Shown here piece by piece: positions 25,701 to 34,785 of a stretch of DNA of 64,000 nt. Numbering within the stretch: position 1 is the first letter of the stretch; each line of letters begins with the position of its first letter. The position numbers were made by a program, and so were the translations under genes. Source of the DNA: Castellaniella sp. Lineage in GTDB: Bacteria > Pseudomonadota > Gammaproteobacteria > Burkholderiales > Burkholderiaceae_B. Under the pieces are notes generated by a model. It was not told the DNA's origin and made no database searches. It saw only the letters and a list, made by a program, of their open reading frames with translations. The stretch spans positions 1 to 64,000 of the forward strand of contig JAHRWZ010000068.1 in the NCBI GenBank assembly GCA_019104865.1, in the 5' to 3' direction.

Positions 25701-26957
25701 ATGTCCGATTCCGTTCATGGTGATGCGCGGGCCCAGGCGCCGCGCATCCTGATCCTGGGGGCCGGGTTTGCCGGCCTGTGGGCTGCCGTTGGTGCGGCCC
25801 GTAAAATATCCGGGTCGGCCCATGTCCATGGTCCGATCGAGATCCTGGTCGTCAATGCGAGGCCCTTTCACAGCATCCGGGTACGTAACTACGAACCGGA
25901 CCTGGAGGTCACCAAAGTACCCCTTGCGGATGTCCTGGACCCCATCGGCGTGGCCTGGCTGCAGGCCACCGTCACCCGGATCGACGTGGCGAGCCGTCAG
26001 GTCCAGGTACGGCTGGCCGATGGCGCCTCGCGCGTCCTGGACTACACGCGCCTGGTATTCGCCCTGGGTAGCGCGCTGGTGCGCCCGGCTGTGCCCGGGC
26101 TGGCCGAACATGCGCTGGATGTGGATACCTACGAGGGCGCCCTCAGGTTGCACGAGCATCTGGCCTCTCTGCCCGCGCGGCCCGCGTCGACGGGCCGCTA
26201 CACCGCCATCGTCATCGGGGCGGGGCTGACCGGCACGGAAATTGCCTCGGAACTGCCTGACCGGCTGGCCAGGGTCGCGGGCGCACGCGAAGACGTGCGG
26301 GTGATCCTGATGGACCGCAACGAACAGATCGCGCATGCCATGGGCGAAGCCCAGCCTGTGATCGAGCAGGCCATGCGCGCGATGGGGGTCGAATTGCGGC
26401 CGGCCGTCCAGGTCAGCCGGGTGACGCAAGCCGGTGTGGAACTGGTGGGTGGCGAGGTCATCCCGGCATCGACGGTGATCTGGTGCGGCGGCATGCGAGC
26501 CAACGAACTGACCGCACAGGTCCCGGGAGAACATGACGAACTGGGCCGGCTGCTGGTGGACAACTGCCTGCGGGTCCGGGGTGTGGACGGGGTTTTCGCT
26601 GCGGGCGACAGCGCCCGCAGCCTGATCGACGGCAAGCAACCGTCGATCATGTCCTGCCAGTACGGGCGGCCCATGGGGCGTTTTGTGGGGCACAATGTCG
26701 CCGCCGATCTGCTGGGCGAACCCTTGCTGCCCCTGAGTATCGACTGGTACACCACCATCGTCGACCTGGGCCCCTGGGGTGCCGTCTACACGCAAAGCCG
26801 TGACCGGATTCTGGTGGCCCAGGGGGCACAGGCCAAGCGCACCAAGCGGTTGATCAATCGCGAGCGGATCTATCCGCCGCTGAATCGCAATCGGGACGAC
26901 ATCCTGACAGCCGGTGCGCCGACAGTGCAGACGCCGCCGCCGGACAACGTACTTTGA
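25701..26957 (+). CDS. NAD(P)/FAD-dependent oxidoreductase (NDH-2-like)
   Basis: A 418-residue two-dinucleotide-binding-domain flavoprotein. The FAD loop is ILILGAGFAGLWAAV near residue 15. The second GxGxxG is in AIVIGAGLTGTEIASELPDRL, and the late FAAGDSARSLIDG motif binds FAD. This layout is that of type II NADH dehydrogenases and related carotenoid-like oxidases. The C-terminus lacks an obvious membrane helix (ends AGAPTVQTPPPDNVL), so membrane attachment, if any, is peripheral. I use the ATG at 25701. Confidence 0.85.
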   Translation: MSDSVHGDARAQAPRILILGAGFAGLWAAVGAARKISGSAHVHGPIEILVVNARPFHSIRVRNYEPDLEVTKVPLADVLDPIGVAWLQATVTRIDVASRQVQVRLADGASRVLDYTRLVFALGSALVRPAVPGLAEHALDVDTYEGALRLHEHLASLPARPASTGRYTAIVIGAGLTGTEIASELPDRLARVAGAREDVRVILMDRNEQIAHAMGEAQPVIEQAMRAMGVELRPAVQVSRVTQAGVELVGGEVIPASTVIWCGGMRANELTAQVPGEHDELGRLLVDNCLRVRGVDGVFAAGDSARSLIDGKQPSIMSCQYGRPMGRFVGHNVAADLLGEPLLPLSIDWYTTIVDLGPWGAVYTQSRDRILVAQGAQAKRTKRLINRERIYPPLNRNRDDILTAGAPTVQTPPPDNVL

Positions 26958-26976
26958 GCTCGGCCTGAGTGCCGGA

Positions 26977-27900
26977 TTAAGCCGCGATTCTGCAGCCTTG
27001 CCAGAATCCGCGCTCGACCAGATCGATGGTCAGGCTGCGGCACAATTCCAGCACTTCGTGGGTTGCCGCCGACATGGGCAGGGTTTCGCTGACGCACAGG
27101 CAGATCTCGCGCGAAAGTTCGATTTCCAGCGGATGCATCGAGATGATGCCGTCCCGGACTTCCTCATGCCCGGCCGAGTAAGGCAGCACGGTCGTCGCGA
27201 TTCCGGCCTTGACGGTCGGGATCAGGATGGCGGACGTGCTGGCCTCGGCCAGCAGATGGTAGGACAGGTGCCGCTGCAGGAAGGCATGCTCGATGCGTGA
27301 GCGCAGCGTGTTGGGCAGGCTGGGCAGCACCAGCGGATAGCCGGCCATCTCCTCCAGGGAAACAGTGGACGAACTGTGGCGCAGGGCGGGGTGGGCGAAC
27401 AGATAAAGGTCCTCGAACAACAGGGGTTCGCACGCCATGCCCTTGGGCTTCTTCGGGTCGGGGGCCAGCGCGAAATCGACGCGTCCCTGCATGACCATCG
27501 ACGTCAGATCGGCGCTGGGGACGTCCACGATCTCCAGCACGACGGCGGGGTAGGTTTCGCGTACCCGCTCGATCAGGCGCAGCGCCAGCATTCTGGCGGT
27601 GCTGGATGCCATGCCGATCGACACGGTGCCCGAGATAGCCCCGTGTTTGCGGGAGATGAGCGCACGGGTATTGTCGACCTGCCGCAAGATGGTGCGGGCA
27701 TGCCGGTACAGCAGCTCGCCCTCCTCGGTCGCCAGCATGCCGCGCGCGCTGCGATTCAGCAGCTTGACCCCCAATTCTTCCTCCAGCAGGGTGATCTGCT
27801 GGCTCAGGGCCGGCTGTGCGATATGCAGTGTCTCGGCCGCGCGGGTCATGTTCTGGGCCTCGACGATGCGCGTGAAATAGTTCAGCTGCCTCAGGTTCAT
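26977..27900 (-). CDS. LysR-family transcriptional regulator (Nac/CynR-like)
   Basis: A 307-residue LysR regulator starting MNLRQLNYFTRIVEAQNMTR, with the HTH completed by AAETLHIAQPALSQQITLLE. The effector domain contains SGTVSIGMASS. It is divergent from the CaiB/TRAP/enoyl-CoA hydratase operon (118 nt between). It is the likely regulator of that pathway, with the imported acid or its CoA ester as probable inducer. Confidence 0.91.
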   Translation of the reverse strand: MNLRQLNYFTRIVEAQNMTRAAETLHIAQPALSQQITLLEEELGVKLLNRSARGMLATEEGELLYRHARTILRQVDNTRALISRKHGAISGTVSIGMASSTARMLALRLIERVRETYPAVVLEIVDVPSADLTSMVMQGRVDFALAPDPKKPKGMACEPLLFEDLYLFAHPALRHSSSTVSLEEMAGYPLVLPSLPNTLRSRIEHAFLQRHLSYHLLAEASTSAILIPTVKAGIATTVLPYSAGHEEVRDGIISMHPLEIELSREICLCVSETLPMSAATHEVLELCRSLTIDLVERGFWQGCRIAA

Positions 27901-28018
27901 GTTATCCCCTTGCTCTTCTCGGGATCAGTCATAAGAAAATCTGATTGCCGGTTCAGTAAATAGTATTTCAGTTCGCCGGAAGCCTTCCCTAGAATCGATA
28001 AAAACAGATAAAGGAGAC

Positions 28019-29245
28019 ATGTCGGTGGATCTGCCGCTCAAAGGATTGAAAGTTCTCGATTTGACCCGGGCACTCTCGGGACCGTTCTGCACCATGATTC
28101 TGGCGGACATGGGCGCCGAGGTCATCAAGGTCGAGCCGGCCCCGGGCGGTGACATGATTCGCCAGTGGGGGCCATTCGATCATGGCATAAGTGTTTATTA
28201 TCTTAGTGCCAATCGCAACAAGAAAGGTATCGAACTGGATTTCCGGCATCCGGACGGCCTGTCGCTGCTGCGCCGTCTGGCGTTGCAGTCCGATATCGTG
28301 GTCGAAAACTTTCGTGTGGGCACCACCGAAAAAATGGGGCTGGGCTACGAAAGCCTGGCCGCCGAGCGCCCAAGCCTGGTCTACGCCTCGATTTCGGGGT
28401 TCGGCAACCAGGGGCCCGCCAGGCACTGGGCGGGGTTCGATCAGATTGCGCAGGGTTATTCCGGGTTCATGAGCTTGTCGGGAACCCCGGAGACCGGCCC
28501 GATGCGGGTCGGGACGGCGGTGGGGGATCTGACTGCGGGGATGTGGGCGGCCATCGGTGTGCTGGGCGCCTGCGTGGCGCGCCAGCAGACGGGGCGGGGG
28601 CAATATGTGCATAGCTCGTTGCTGTCCAGTTTGATCGGGCTGCTCAGCGTTCAGGGACAACGGTATCTCAGCCTGGGCGAGGTGCCTCAGCCCTGCGGTA
28701 ATGTCCATCCTGTGATTGCGCCCTATGGCACGTTTCAGACCGCCGATGGGCCTTTGAATCTGGCGCCTGCCACGCAGGAAATGTGGGTGCGGCTGTGCGA
28801 ATTGCTGGGTTGTCCGGAATTGACGGAAGATCCGCGCTTCAGGCTGAATGCCGATCGCATCCAGCACCGCATGGAGCTCAAAGCGCTGATCGATGCGCGC
28901 CTGCAGGCGCGTGGGCGGATGGAGTGGACGCCGATCTTCATCGAGGCGGGCATTCCCGCTGGCCCCATCAACACGCTGGCGGATGTCTTCGCCGATGAAC
29001 AGGTGCGCCAGATCGGGCTGGTGGAAACTGTCAAGCATCCGGACGTGGGCGATCTGCGGCAGGTGGGTCTGCCCTTTCTGATGCAGAATGCCGCAGGTGA
29101 AAGTTCGGTCGGTGCCACCGTGCATTCCGCACCGCCGCGCCTCGGGCAGCATACGGTCCAGGTTCTGCGGGACTACGGACTTGCATCCCACGAGATCGAT
29201 TGCTTGCTGAAGGATCGGGTCGTTTTTCAGGGACCGGACTCGTAA
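28019..29245 (+). CDS. CaiB/BaiF-family CoA-transferase (class III)
   Basis: A 408-residue class III CoA-transferase that moves CoA between carboxylic acids through an aspartyl intermediate. GLKVLDLTRALSGPFCTMILADMG and GAEVIKVEPAPGGDMIRQWG are the N-terminal family blocks. The SANRNKKGIELD segment and the active-site Asp region in GTAVGDLTAGMWAAIGVLGA follow. AAGGAGAC lies 0-8 nt before the ATG. As first gene of an operon with a TRAP transporter and an enoyl-CoA hydratase, it probably activates the transported acid. The acid itself cannot be named from sequence. Confidence 0.92.
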   Translation: MSVDLPLKGLKVLDLTRALSGPFCTMILADMGAEVIKVEPAPGGDMIRQWGPFDHGISVYYLSANRNKKGIELDFRHPDGLSLLRRLALQSDIVVENFRVGTTEKMGLGYESLAAERPSLVYASISGFGNQGPARHWAGFDQIAQGYSGFMSLSGTPETGPMRVGTAVGDLTAGMWAAIGVLGACVARQQTGRGQYVHSSLLSSLIGLLSVQGQRYLSLGEVPQPCGNVHPVIAPYGTFQTADGPLNLAPATQEMWVRLCELLGCPELTEDPRFRLNADRIQHRMELKALIDARLQARGRMEWTPIFIEAGIPAGPINTLADVFADEQVRQIGLVETVKHPDVGDLRQVGLPFLMQNAAGESSVGATVHSAPPRLGQHTVQVLRDYGLASHEIDCLLKDRVVFQGPDS

Positions 29246-29326
29246 GGCTCCGGATCATCCAGCCGGAGTACCGCCGGCATGAAAAGTCGCAAAAAAGACT
29301 TGTGCCGATCACCACAGGAGACAAAC

Positions 29327-30316
29327 ATGAAGTTCAAAACGTTGATGCTCGCGGCGATGTGCGCGCTGGCTACGGCAACCGTTCAGGCCAAAACCCTGAA
29401 GCTGTCCCATCAATGGCCTCAGGGCGACGGCCGGGACGCGGGCGCCCGCCTGTTCGTGCAAGAAGTCCAGAAGCAGGACCCGTCCGTCAAGTTCCGCGTG
29501 TACCCGGGGGCATCGCTGATCAGCAATCCGCTCAAGCAGATCGATGCGCTGGCCGACGGGTCCATCGATCTGTCGATTTTCCCGCTGATCTACGCCGTCG
29601 GCAAGGCGCCGGAATTTTCCATTACGATCCTGCCCGGCGCCATCAGTGGCGTGCAGGACGCTATGCGCTTCAAAGGCACGGATTACGAAAAGCGCCTGCA
29701 GGAGATCGCGCGTCAGCAGGGTTTCCACATCCTGACCTGGTGGTGGACCGAAGGCGGGGTCGCCAACAAGGCGCATCCGATCACGACGCCTGATAGCGTC
29801 AAGGGGCTGAAATTCCGGGGAGCGGACCGCACGATCGACACAATGCTCAGGGCGGCGGGGGCGTCTGTCTTTTCCATGCCGTCCACGGAGCTCTACAACG
29901 CCTTGCAGACGGGCGTGCTGGACGGATTGATGACGTCCTACGAGACCTTCATGAGCATGCGTCTGTATGAACAGACGAAATATGCCACCTTGGGTGGGGA
30001 CTACACGATTTTCGTGGTGTTCCAGCCGCTGGTGATTTCAACCAAGACCTGGGACAGCCTGACCGACGCGCAGAAGAAAATCTTCGAAAAGGCTGCGGAT
30101 GCCACCCTGCCTTCCTTCAACAAGGAGCAGGATCGCATCAAATTCGAGGCCGTGAAGAAATTCAAGGCGGCGGGTGTCCAGGTGCATGCAATGACCAAGG
30201 ACGATTACGACAGCTGGCTGGCACTTGCCCACAAGACGGCGTGGCCCGAGTACGCGGCGATCAGTCCGGCGGCCAAGGGCCTGCTGGAATCGGTTGAGGC
30301 GCTGTCCAAGAAATAA
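29327..30316 (+). CDS. TRAP transporter substrate-binding protein (DctP)
   Basis: A 329-residue periplasmic receptor of the DctP family. The signal peptide is MKFKTLMLAAMCALATATVQ followed by AKTLKLSHQWPQGDG. VYPGASLISNPLKQIDALADGSIDL and LKFRGADRTIDTMLRAAGAS are typical, with the substrate carboxylate expected to pair with the conserved Arg of KFRG. VLDGLMTSYETFMSM is in the usual position. ACAGGAGACA precedes the ATG at 29327. It works with the two membrane genes downstream. Confidence 0.92.
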   Translation: MKFKTLMLAAMCALATATVQAKTLKLSHQWPQGDGRDAGARLFVQEVQKQDPSVKFRVYPGASLISNPLKQIDALADGSIDLSIFPLIYAVGKAPEFSITILPGAISGVQDAMRFKGTDYEKRLQEIARQQGFHILTWWWTEGGVANKAHPITTPDSVKGLKFRGADRTIDTMLRAAGASVFSMPSTELYNALQTGVLDGLMTSYETFMSMRLYEQTKYATLGGDYTIFVVFQPLVISTKTWDSLTDAQKKIFEKAADATLPSFNKEQDRIKFEAVKKFKAAGVQVHAMTKDDYDSWLALAHKTAWPEYAAISPAAKGLLESVEALSKK

Positions 30317-30350
30317 ATCGCCGCGTGTTCACTCGCGCCCGGAGGTTCGT

Positions 30351-30851
30351 GTGCATATCCTGGAAAAGTGTCTGGCTCGGGTCAATGCCGCCCTGGCTGT
30401 TCTGGCGGCCATCCTGCTGGTGGTGGCGACCGTCATCATCACCTGGATGGTATTCAAGCGAGGCATCGGCCTGCAAAGCTCGTGGGAATTGGAAACGGCC
30501 ATCGAGCTGATGATCAGCGCCACGTTTCTCGCCTCTCCCTATACGCTGACCACTGGCGGCCACGTCAAGATGGACTTGCTGGAGACCTGGTTGTCGGGAT
30601 CGGCTGCCCAATGGGTGCCGCTGCTACCCAAGGTTCTGGCATGCGCCGTGTGCCTGTATCTGGGCTATGCCGGACTGGACATGACGATGCATGCCTATGT
30701 CACGGGCGAGCGGGCGCTGGGGGTCTGGCAGCCGCTCGTCTGGCCGAAATATTCCACGGTGGCGATCGGCATGCTGCTGACCGCCGCGCAGTATGTCCTG
30801 GAAATTCTGCGGGCCATCGGGTACCGCGAACAGGGGGTCGATCATGTCTGA
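30351..30851 (+). CDS. TRAP transporter small permease (DctQ)
   Basis: A 166-residue inner-membrane subunit with four hydrophobic segments, starting at a GTG (VHILEKCLARVNAALAVLAA) that follows GGAGG by 6 nt. LETAIELMISATFLASPYTL and GGHVKMDLLETWLS belong to the DctQ signature. It pairs with DctM, whose start overlaps its stop by 8 nt. Confidence 0.9.
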   Translation: MHILEKCLARVNAALAVLAAILLVVATVIITWMVFKRGIGLQSSWELETAIELMISATFLASPYTLTTGGHVKMDLLETWLSGSAAQWVPLLPKVLACAVCLYLGYAGLDMTMHAYVTGERALGVWQPLVWPKYSTVAIGMLLTAAQYVLEILRAIGYREQGVDHV

Positions 30852-32169
30852 GCTGCAGATTGGCTTTGTGCTGTTCATTGCTACCTTTTTGGTGTTGTTC
30901 TCGGGCATCCCGATCGGATTCGGGCTGGTTCTGATTTCCATCGTGTTCCTGGTGGTGTTCGGGGATGGCGGCGCGTTGGCGGCGGTATCGAATATCTTCG
31001 TCGGGGAATTGTCCAGTTTTGCGCTGCTGACCATCCCGCTGTTCGTGCTGCTTGGATGCACGATCGGCGCTTCAAGGGCTGGCAAGGATCTATACGAATC
31101 ACTGCATCGCTGGCTGGTGCGGGTACCGGGCGGACTGGTGATTGCCAATATCACCGGGTGCGGGCTGTTCGCGGCAATGTGCGGCTCCAGCCCCGCGACG
31201 GCGGCGGCAATCGGCAAGATCGGGATTCCGGAGATGATCAATCGACACGTCCCGCCGCGGCTGGCGACCGGATCCATCGCCGCGGGCGGCACGCTGGGCA
31301 TTCTGATCCCGCCGTCGCTGACCCTGATCGTCTATGGGATCGTGACGCATACCTCGATTGCCCGGCTGTTTCTGGCGGGGGTGGTGCCCGGGGTTGTGCT
31401 GGTCATTCTGTTTGCCCTGTATGCGTGGCTCTCCAGCGTGCGTCTGGACCGGATCCGGAAGGACGGCAAGGTCGTGCAGGAAAGCTATTCCTTCGGCGAA
31501 AAGATGCGGGGATCGGTGAAGTCGCTGCCGTTTCTGGCGATCATCATGGCGGTGACGGTGTTCATGTACACGGGGTTCGCCACGCCCTCGGAAGTCGCGG
31601 CAGTGGCGGCCTTCATGGCCCTCGTTCTGGTCATGTTCCTGTACCGGACCTATCGGTTGCGCGACCTGTGGCCGATGATGCGGGACACCGTGCGCGAGTC
31701 GTGCATGATCCTGATGATCGTGGCCGGGGCCGCTGTCTACGCGTATATGATGTCCTATCTGTATATCACGCAAAGCCTGGCGGAATGGGTGTTCGGCTGG
31801 GGGCTCGGTTATTGGCAGCTGATTCTGCTCCTGAATGTCTTTCTGCTGGTGGCGGGCTTCTTCCTGCCGCCCGTGTCGGTGATCCTGATGAGCATGCCGA
31901 TCATCCTGCCCGTGCTGGCGCAGAGCAATATCGATCTGGTCTGGTTTTCCATCATCATGACGATCAATCTGGAAGTCGGGCTGATCCATCCGCCGCTGGG
32001 GCTGAATCTGTTCGTGATCCAGGGAGTGGCGCCTCAGGTCGCGCTGCGCGACATCATGCTGGGGGTATTGCCGTTCGTGGCTATCATGCTGGTTTTCATC
32101 GGCGTGCTGGCGGTTTTCCCCGAATTGGTCACCTGGCTGCCGGATCGGCTGATGGGGCCTGGGGCCTGA
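30844..32169 (+). CDS. TRAP transporter large permease (DctM)
   Basis: A 441-residue transport subunit with 11-12 membrane segments that uses the sodium or proton gradient. Family features include LLTIPLFVLLGCTIGASRAGKDLY, CGLFAAMCGSSPATAAAIGKIGI and AAGGTLGILIPPSLTLIVYGI in the first repeat. The second repeat has PPVSVILMSMPIILPV and EVGLIHPPLGLNLFVIQGV. The ATG at 30844 is used, since the frame upstream lies inside dctQ. Confidence 0.93.
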   Translation: MSELQIGFVLFIATFLVLFSGIPIGFGLVLISIVFLVVFGDGGALAAVSNIFVGELSSFALLTIPLFVLLGCTIGASRAGKDLYESLHRWLVRVPGGLVIANITGCGLFAAMCGSSPATAAAIGKIGIPEMINRHVPPRLATGSIAAGGTLGILIPPSLTLIVYGIVTHTSIARLFLAGVVPGVVLVILFALYAWLSSVRLDRIRKDGKVVQESYSFGEKMRGSVKSLPFLAIIMAVTVFMYTGFATPSEVAAVAAFMALVLVMFLYRTYRLRDLWPMMRDTVRESCMILMIVAGAAVYAYMMSYLYITQSLAEWVFGWGLGYWQLILLLNVFLLVAGFFLPPVSVILMSMPIILPVLAQSNIDLVWFSIIMTINLEVGLIHPPLGLNLFVIQGVAPQVALRDIMLGVLPFVAIMLVFIGVLAVFPELVTWLPDRLMGPGA

Positions 32170-32206
32170 CGGGTGTCGTAGCCAGGTTGAACGAGGAGTC
32201 GTACGA

Positions 32207-32941
32207 ATGCAGGATCAAGAACCGGGATTGGGGTTTCATGGCGATGTCGCCACCTTGACATTGCGCCGGCCGTCGCAGCACAACCGTATCGCCCCGGAGG
32301 ACTGCACGGTCATCAGCGGACACTTGCGTCAGGTGGCCGCCCGGGAAGACATCCGTGCGCTGGTGGTGACCGGAACCGGAGAGAAGACCTTCAGTTCCGG
32401 CTACACCCTGGGCGCGATCAAGGATCAGCTGGACGGTCGTTTCGAGGACATGCTGGATGAGCTGGAGCAATTTCCGCTGCCGACGATCTGCGCCATGAAC
32501 GGCAGCGTCTATGGCGGGGCTACTGATCTGGCCTTGTGCTGCGATTTCCGGGTCGGTGTGACTGGCAGCCGCTTTCTGATGCCGGCGTCGCGGATCGGGC
32601 TGCATTATTATCCGGGCGGGATCCGGCGCTATGTCACAGTTCTGGGCCTGGCCGCGTCCAAGAAACTGTTCCTGACGGCCCAGACCATTCATGATCAGGA
32701 AATGCTGCGCATCGGTTTCCTGCACGAACTGGTCGGGCGCGATGCGCTGGACGACGCGGTGGGCCGCTATCTGGATGGGATCCGCGCCTGTGAACCCGCC
32801 GTACTCAAGTCCGTCAAGGCCGATCTGATGGCGGTGGCCGAGGGCCGCTACGATGGGCCGCTATTGCGGTCGCACTACGAGGCGTCCTTGCGTTCGGACG
32901 CCTTGGCTGCACGCCTGGCCGCCATCACCGCGAAAGGCTGA
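32207..32941 (+). CDS. Enoyl-CoA hydratase/isomerase family protein
   Basis: A 244-residue crotonase-fold protein. DVATLTLRRPSQHNRIAPED and ALVVTGTGEKTFSSGYTLGAI give the CoA-binding and first oxyanion segment; the second is in ICAMNGSVYGGATDLALCCDFR. The catalytic Glu pair of classical hydratases is not evident (GGATDLAL where GGGxELAL is usual). The reaction may therefore be isomerisation, decarboxylation or hydrolysis. It ends the CaiB-TRAP operon, 37 nt behind dctM. Confidence 0.85.
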   Translation: MQDQEPGLGFHGDVATLTLRRPSQHNRIAPEDCTVISGHLRQVAAREDIRALVVTGTGEKTFSSGYTLGAIKDQLDGRFEDMLDELEQFPLPTICAMNGSVYGGATDLALCCDFRVGVTGSRFLMPASRIGLHYYPGGIRRYVTVLGLAASKKLFLTAQTIHDQEMLRIGFLHELVGRDALDDAVGRYLDGIRACEPAVLKSVKADLMAVAEGRYDGPLLRSHYEASLRSDALAARLAAITAKG

Positions 32942-32988
32942 GATTCCCGTAGGGGACCGATGCCGCCGACCTGTTTCGCGGCGAGGTT

Positions 32989-33471
32989 TCAATCCCTGAA
33001 ATTCTGGAACTGCAGCGGCAGGTCCACGTCGGTCTTGCGCAGCAGCGCGATGGCTTCCTGCAGGTCGTCGCGCTTCTTGCCCGAGACACGCAGCTTGTCG
33101 CCGTTGATCTGGGTTTCGACCTTGAGCTTGGCCTGCTTGACGGCGGCGATCAGCTTTTTCGAGATTGCCTGTTCGATTCCCTGGCGGATCGTGACCTTCT
33201 GGCGGGCGCCGCCCAGGTTTTCCAGTGGATCGTCCAGTTCCAGGCAGCGCACGTCGATGCCGCGCGCCGACAGGCGTCCACGCAGGATGTCGAGCATCTG
33301 CTTCAGCTGAAAGGCGCTGGGTGCCGACTGCGTGATGACGTAGCCTTCCAGTTCGAAATGGGCGTCGGTGCCCTTGAAATCGAAGCGGGTTGCGAGTTCC
33401 CGGTTGGCCTGATCGACGGCGTTGGTCAGTTCGTGTTTGTCGACTTCCGAGACGACGTCAAAGCTGGGCAT
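32989..33471 (-). CDS. YajQ-family cyclic-di-GMP/nucleotide-binding protein
   Basis: A 160-residue cytosolic protein of the UPF0234/YajQ family. It begins MPSFDVVSEVDKHELTNAVD and continues with NRELATRFDFKGTDAHFELEG. KLKVETQINGDKLRVSGKKR and DDLQEAIALLR complete the duplicated ferredoxin-like fold. Some members bind cyclic di-GMP and modulate transcription factors. The window also encodes two cyclic-di-GMP turnover proteins, though not adjacent. Confidence 0.93.
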   Translation of the reverse strand: MPSFDVVSEVDKHELTNAVDQANRELATRFDFKGTDAHFELEGYVITQSAPSAFQLKQMLDILRGRLSARGIDVRCLELDDPLENLGGARQKVTIRQGIEQAISKKLIAAVKQAKLKVETQINGDKLRVSGKKRDDLQEAIALLRKTDVDLPLQFQNFRD

Positions 33472-33540
33472 GGTCAGGTCCTGGTATTGAAAACGATGCC
33501 TTGATTGTAGAGGACGCGGGCGTCCCGTCCGGATGGGCCA

Positions 33541-33861
33541 TCAGGTCGCCCTCAGCACCATGTAGAGCGCCGTCCCCGCCACGATGCTCAGCAGGGTCTG
33601 GCGCGTGCGCCATTGCAGCAGCACGACCAGCGCGACGGCCAGCAGTTCCTGCCAGGGGCCCGCCGGATTGTTGCGCGCCTGGCCGGTGACGGTATCGACC
33701 AGCAGCAGCACCATGATGGACAGCGGCAGCGTGTTGCCCAGTTTGTGCACCAGCGGGTGGCGGCGAAGCCAGTGCCCCGCGACGAAGGGCAGCGCACGCA
33801 GGGCAAGTGTGACCGCGCCCATCAGGACAATGACGATCAGGACATAGGGCGTGTCAGTCAT
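33541..33861 (-). CDS. azlD: AzlD-family branched-chain amino acid exporter subunit
   Basis: A 106-residue membrane protein with four hydrophobic segments (YVLIVIVLMGAVTLALRALP, LPLSIMVLLLVDTV and following), the AzlD domain that assists AzlC in amino acid export. I start at the ATG at 33861 (MTDTPYVL), which overlaps the end of azlC by 8 nt, so both subunits are made together. Confidence 0.88.
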   Translation of the reverse strand: MTDTPYVLIVIVLMGAVTLALRALPFVAGHWLRRHPLVHKLGNTLPLSIMVLLLVDTVTGQARNNPAGPWQELLAVALVVLLQWRTRQTLLSIVAGTALYMVLRAT

Positions 33862-34570
33862 GGCTTGCACCATCCGGATTGCGGGCTGAGGCCGGGACCG
33901 CGGCGGGCCGTAGCGCCGCGGCCAGCAGACTCAGGGCGATGGCGATGGCCAAAGCCTGGGCCGGCAGGATGACGAGCGCGATAGCGTAGGCGGCCAGGGC
34001 AATCCAGATGGGCAGGGTGTCGCGCCGGGCGCGCCACTGTTCGACCGCCAGGACTGCGAACAGGGCCGCCAGCACGAAATCGAGTCCGGTCAGACCGATC
34101 TGGACCTGGGCGCCCAGCACCACCCCCAGGACCGTGCCCAGCACCCACCAGCCGTGATTCAGCGCGCAGACCAGCGCCATGCGCCTGGATCGCGCCTGCG
34201 CCGGCAGGGCGGTCAGTACCGAATAGGTTTCGTCGGTCAGCGCGAAGATGCCGTACCAGCGCTGCCAGCGGCTGGCCGGCAGATGACTGAGCAAGGAAAG
34301 ACCGTAGAACACATGGCGCAGGTTGAGTACCAGGGTGGCCAGGACGATGGCGCTGACCGGAAGCCCCGCCGCCAGCATGGGCACCATCATGAACTGGGCC
34401 GCACCCGCATAGATCAGCAGGCTGGATGCGATGGCCAGCCATCCTGCGCCACCGGCCTGCACGAACAGGAATCCGAAGACCGCGCCCAAGGGGATATAGC
34501 CCATGGCGACGGGCGCCGTCAGGCTGGAAATCGACAGTGGATGGTGGGGCTGGCGGGGCATGGCGGGCAT
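33854..34570 (-). CDS. azlC: AzlC-family branched-chain amino acid permease
   Basis: A membrane protein of about 238 residues, the large subunit of an AzlCD exporter (LIV-E family). It has MGYIPLGAVFGFLFVQAGGAG, ASSLLIYAGAAQFMMVPMLA and LNLRHVFYGLSLLSHLP, the hallmarks of AzlC, and ALTDETYSVLT soon after. The N-terminus is shorter than usual. ATGs at 34570 and 34561 are both possible, and the longer frame to 34675 adds unrelated residues. Confidence 0.87.
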   Translation of the reverse strand: MPAMPRQPHHPLSISSLTAPVAMGYIPLGAVFGFLFVQAGGAGWLAIASSLLIYAGAAQFMMVPMLAAGLPVSAIVLATLVLNLRHVFYGLSLLSHLPASRWQRWYGIFALTDETYSVLTALPAQARSRRMALVCALNHGWWVLGTVLGVVLGAQVQIGLTGLDFVLAALFAVLAVEQWRARRDTLPIWIALAAYAIALVILPAQALAIAIALSLLAAALRPAAVPASARNPDGASHD

Positions 34571-34785
34571 TATATCGGGCAACCCAACCGTGGCGGCGTG
34601 GCGCCCACCACCAGGGCGCAGGCGCCCAGGATGCGGCCCGTTGTTCGCGCTCAGGAATGCCAGCAGTCGAGTCAAGCATTGAAACCGTTTATCATAGTTG
34701 GCATGAGACAGGCACCAAATGTTTCATGTTCGGGATCGTGTGACAGCGCACGCGCCCGGCTATTCGCAATCAAGGCGGGTTTTTG

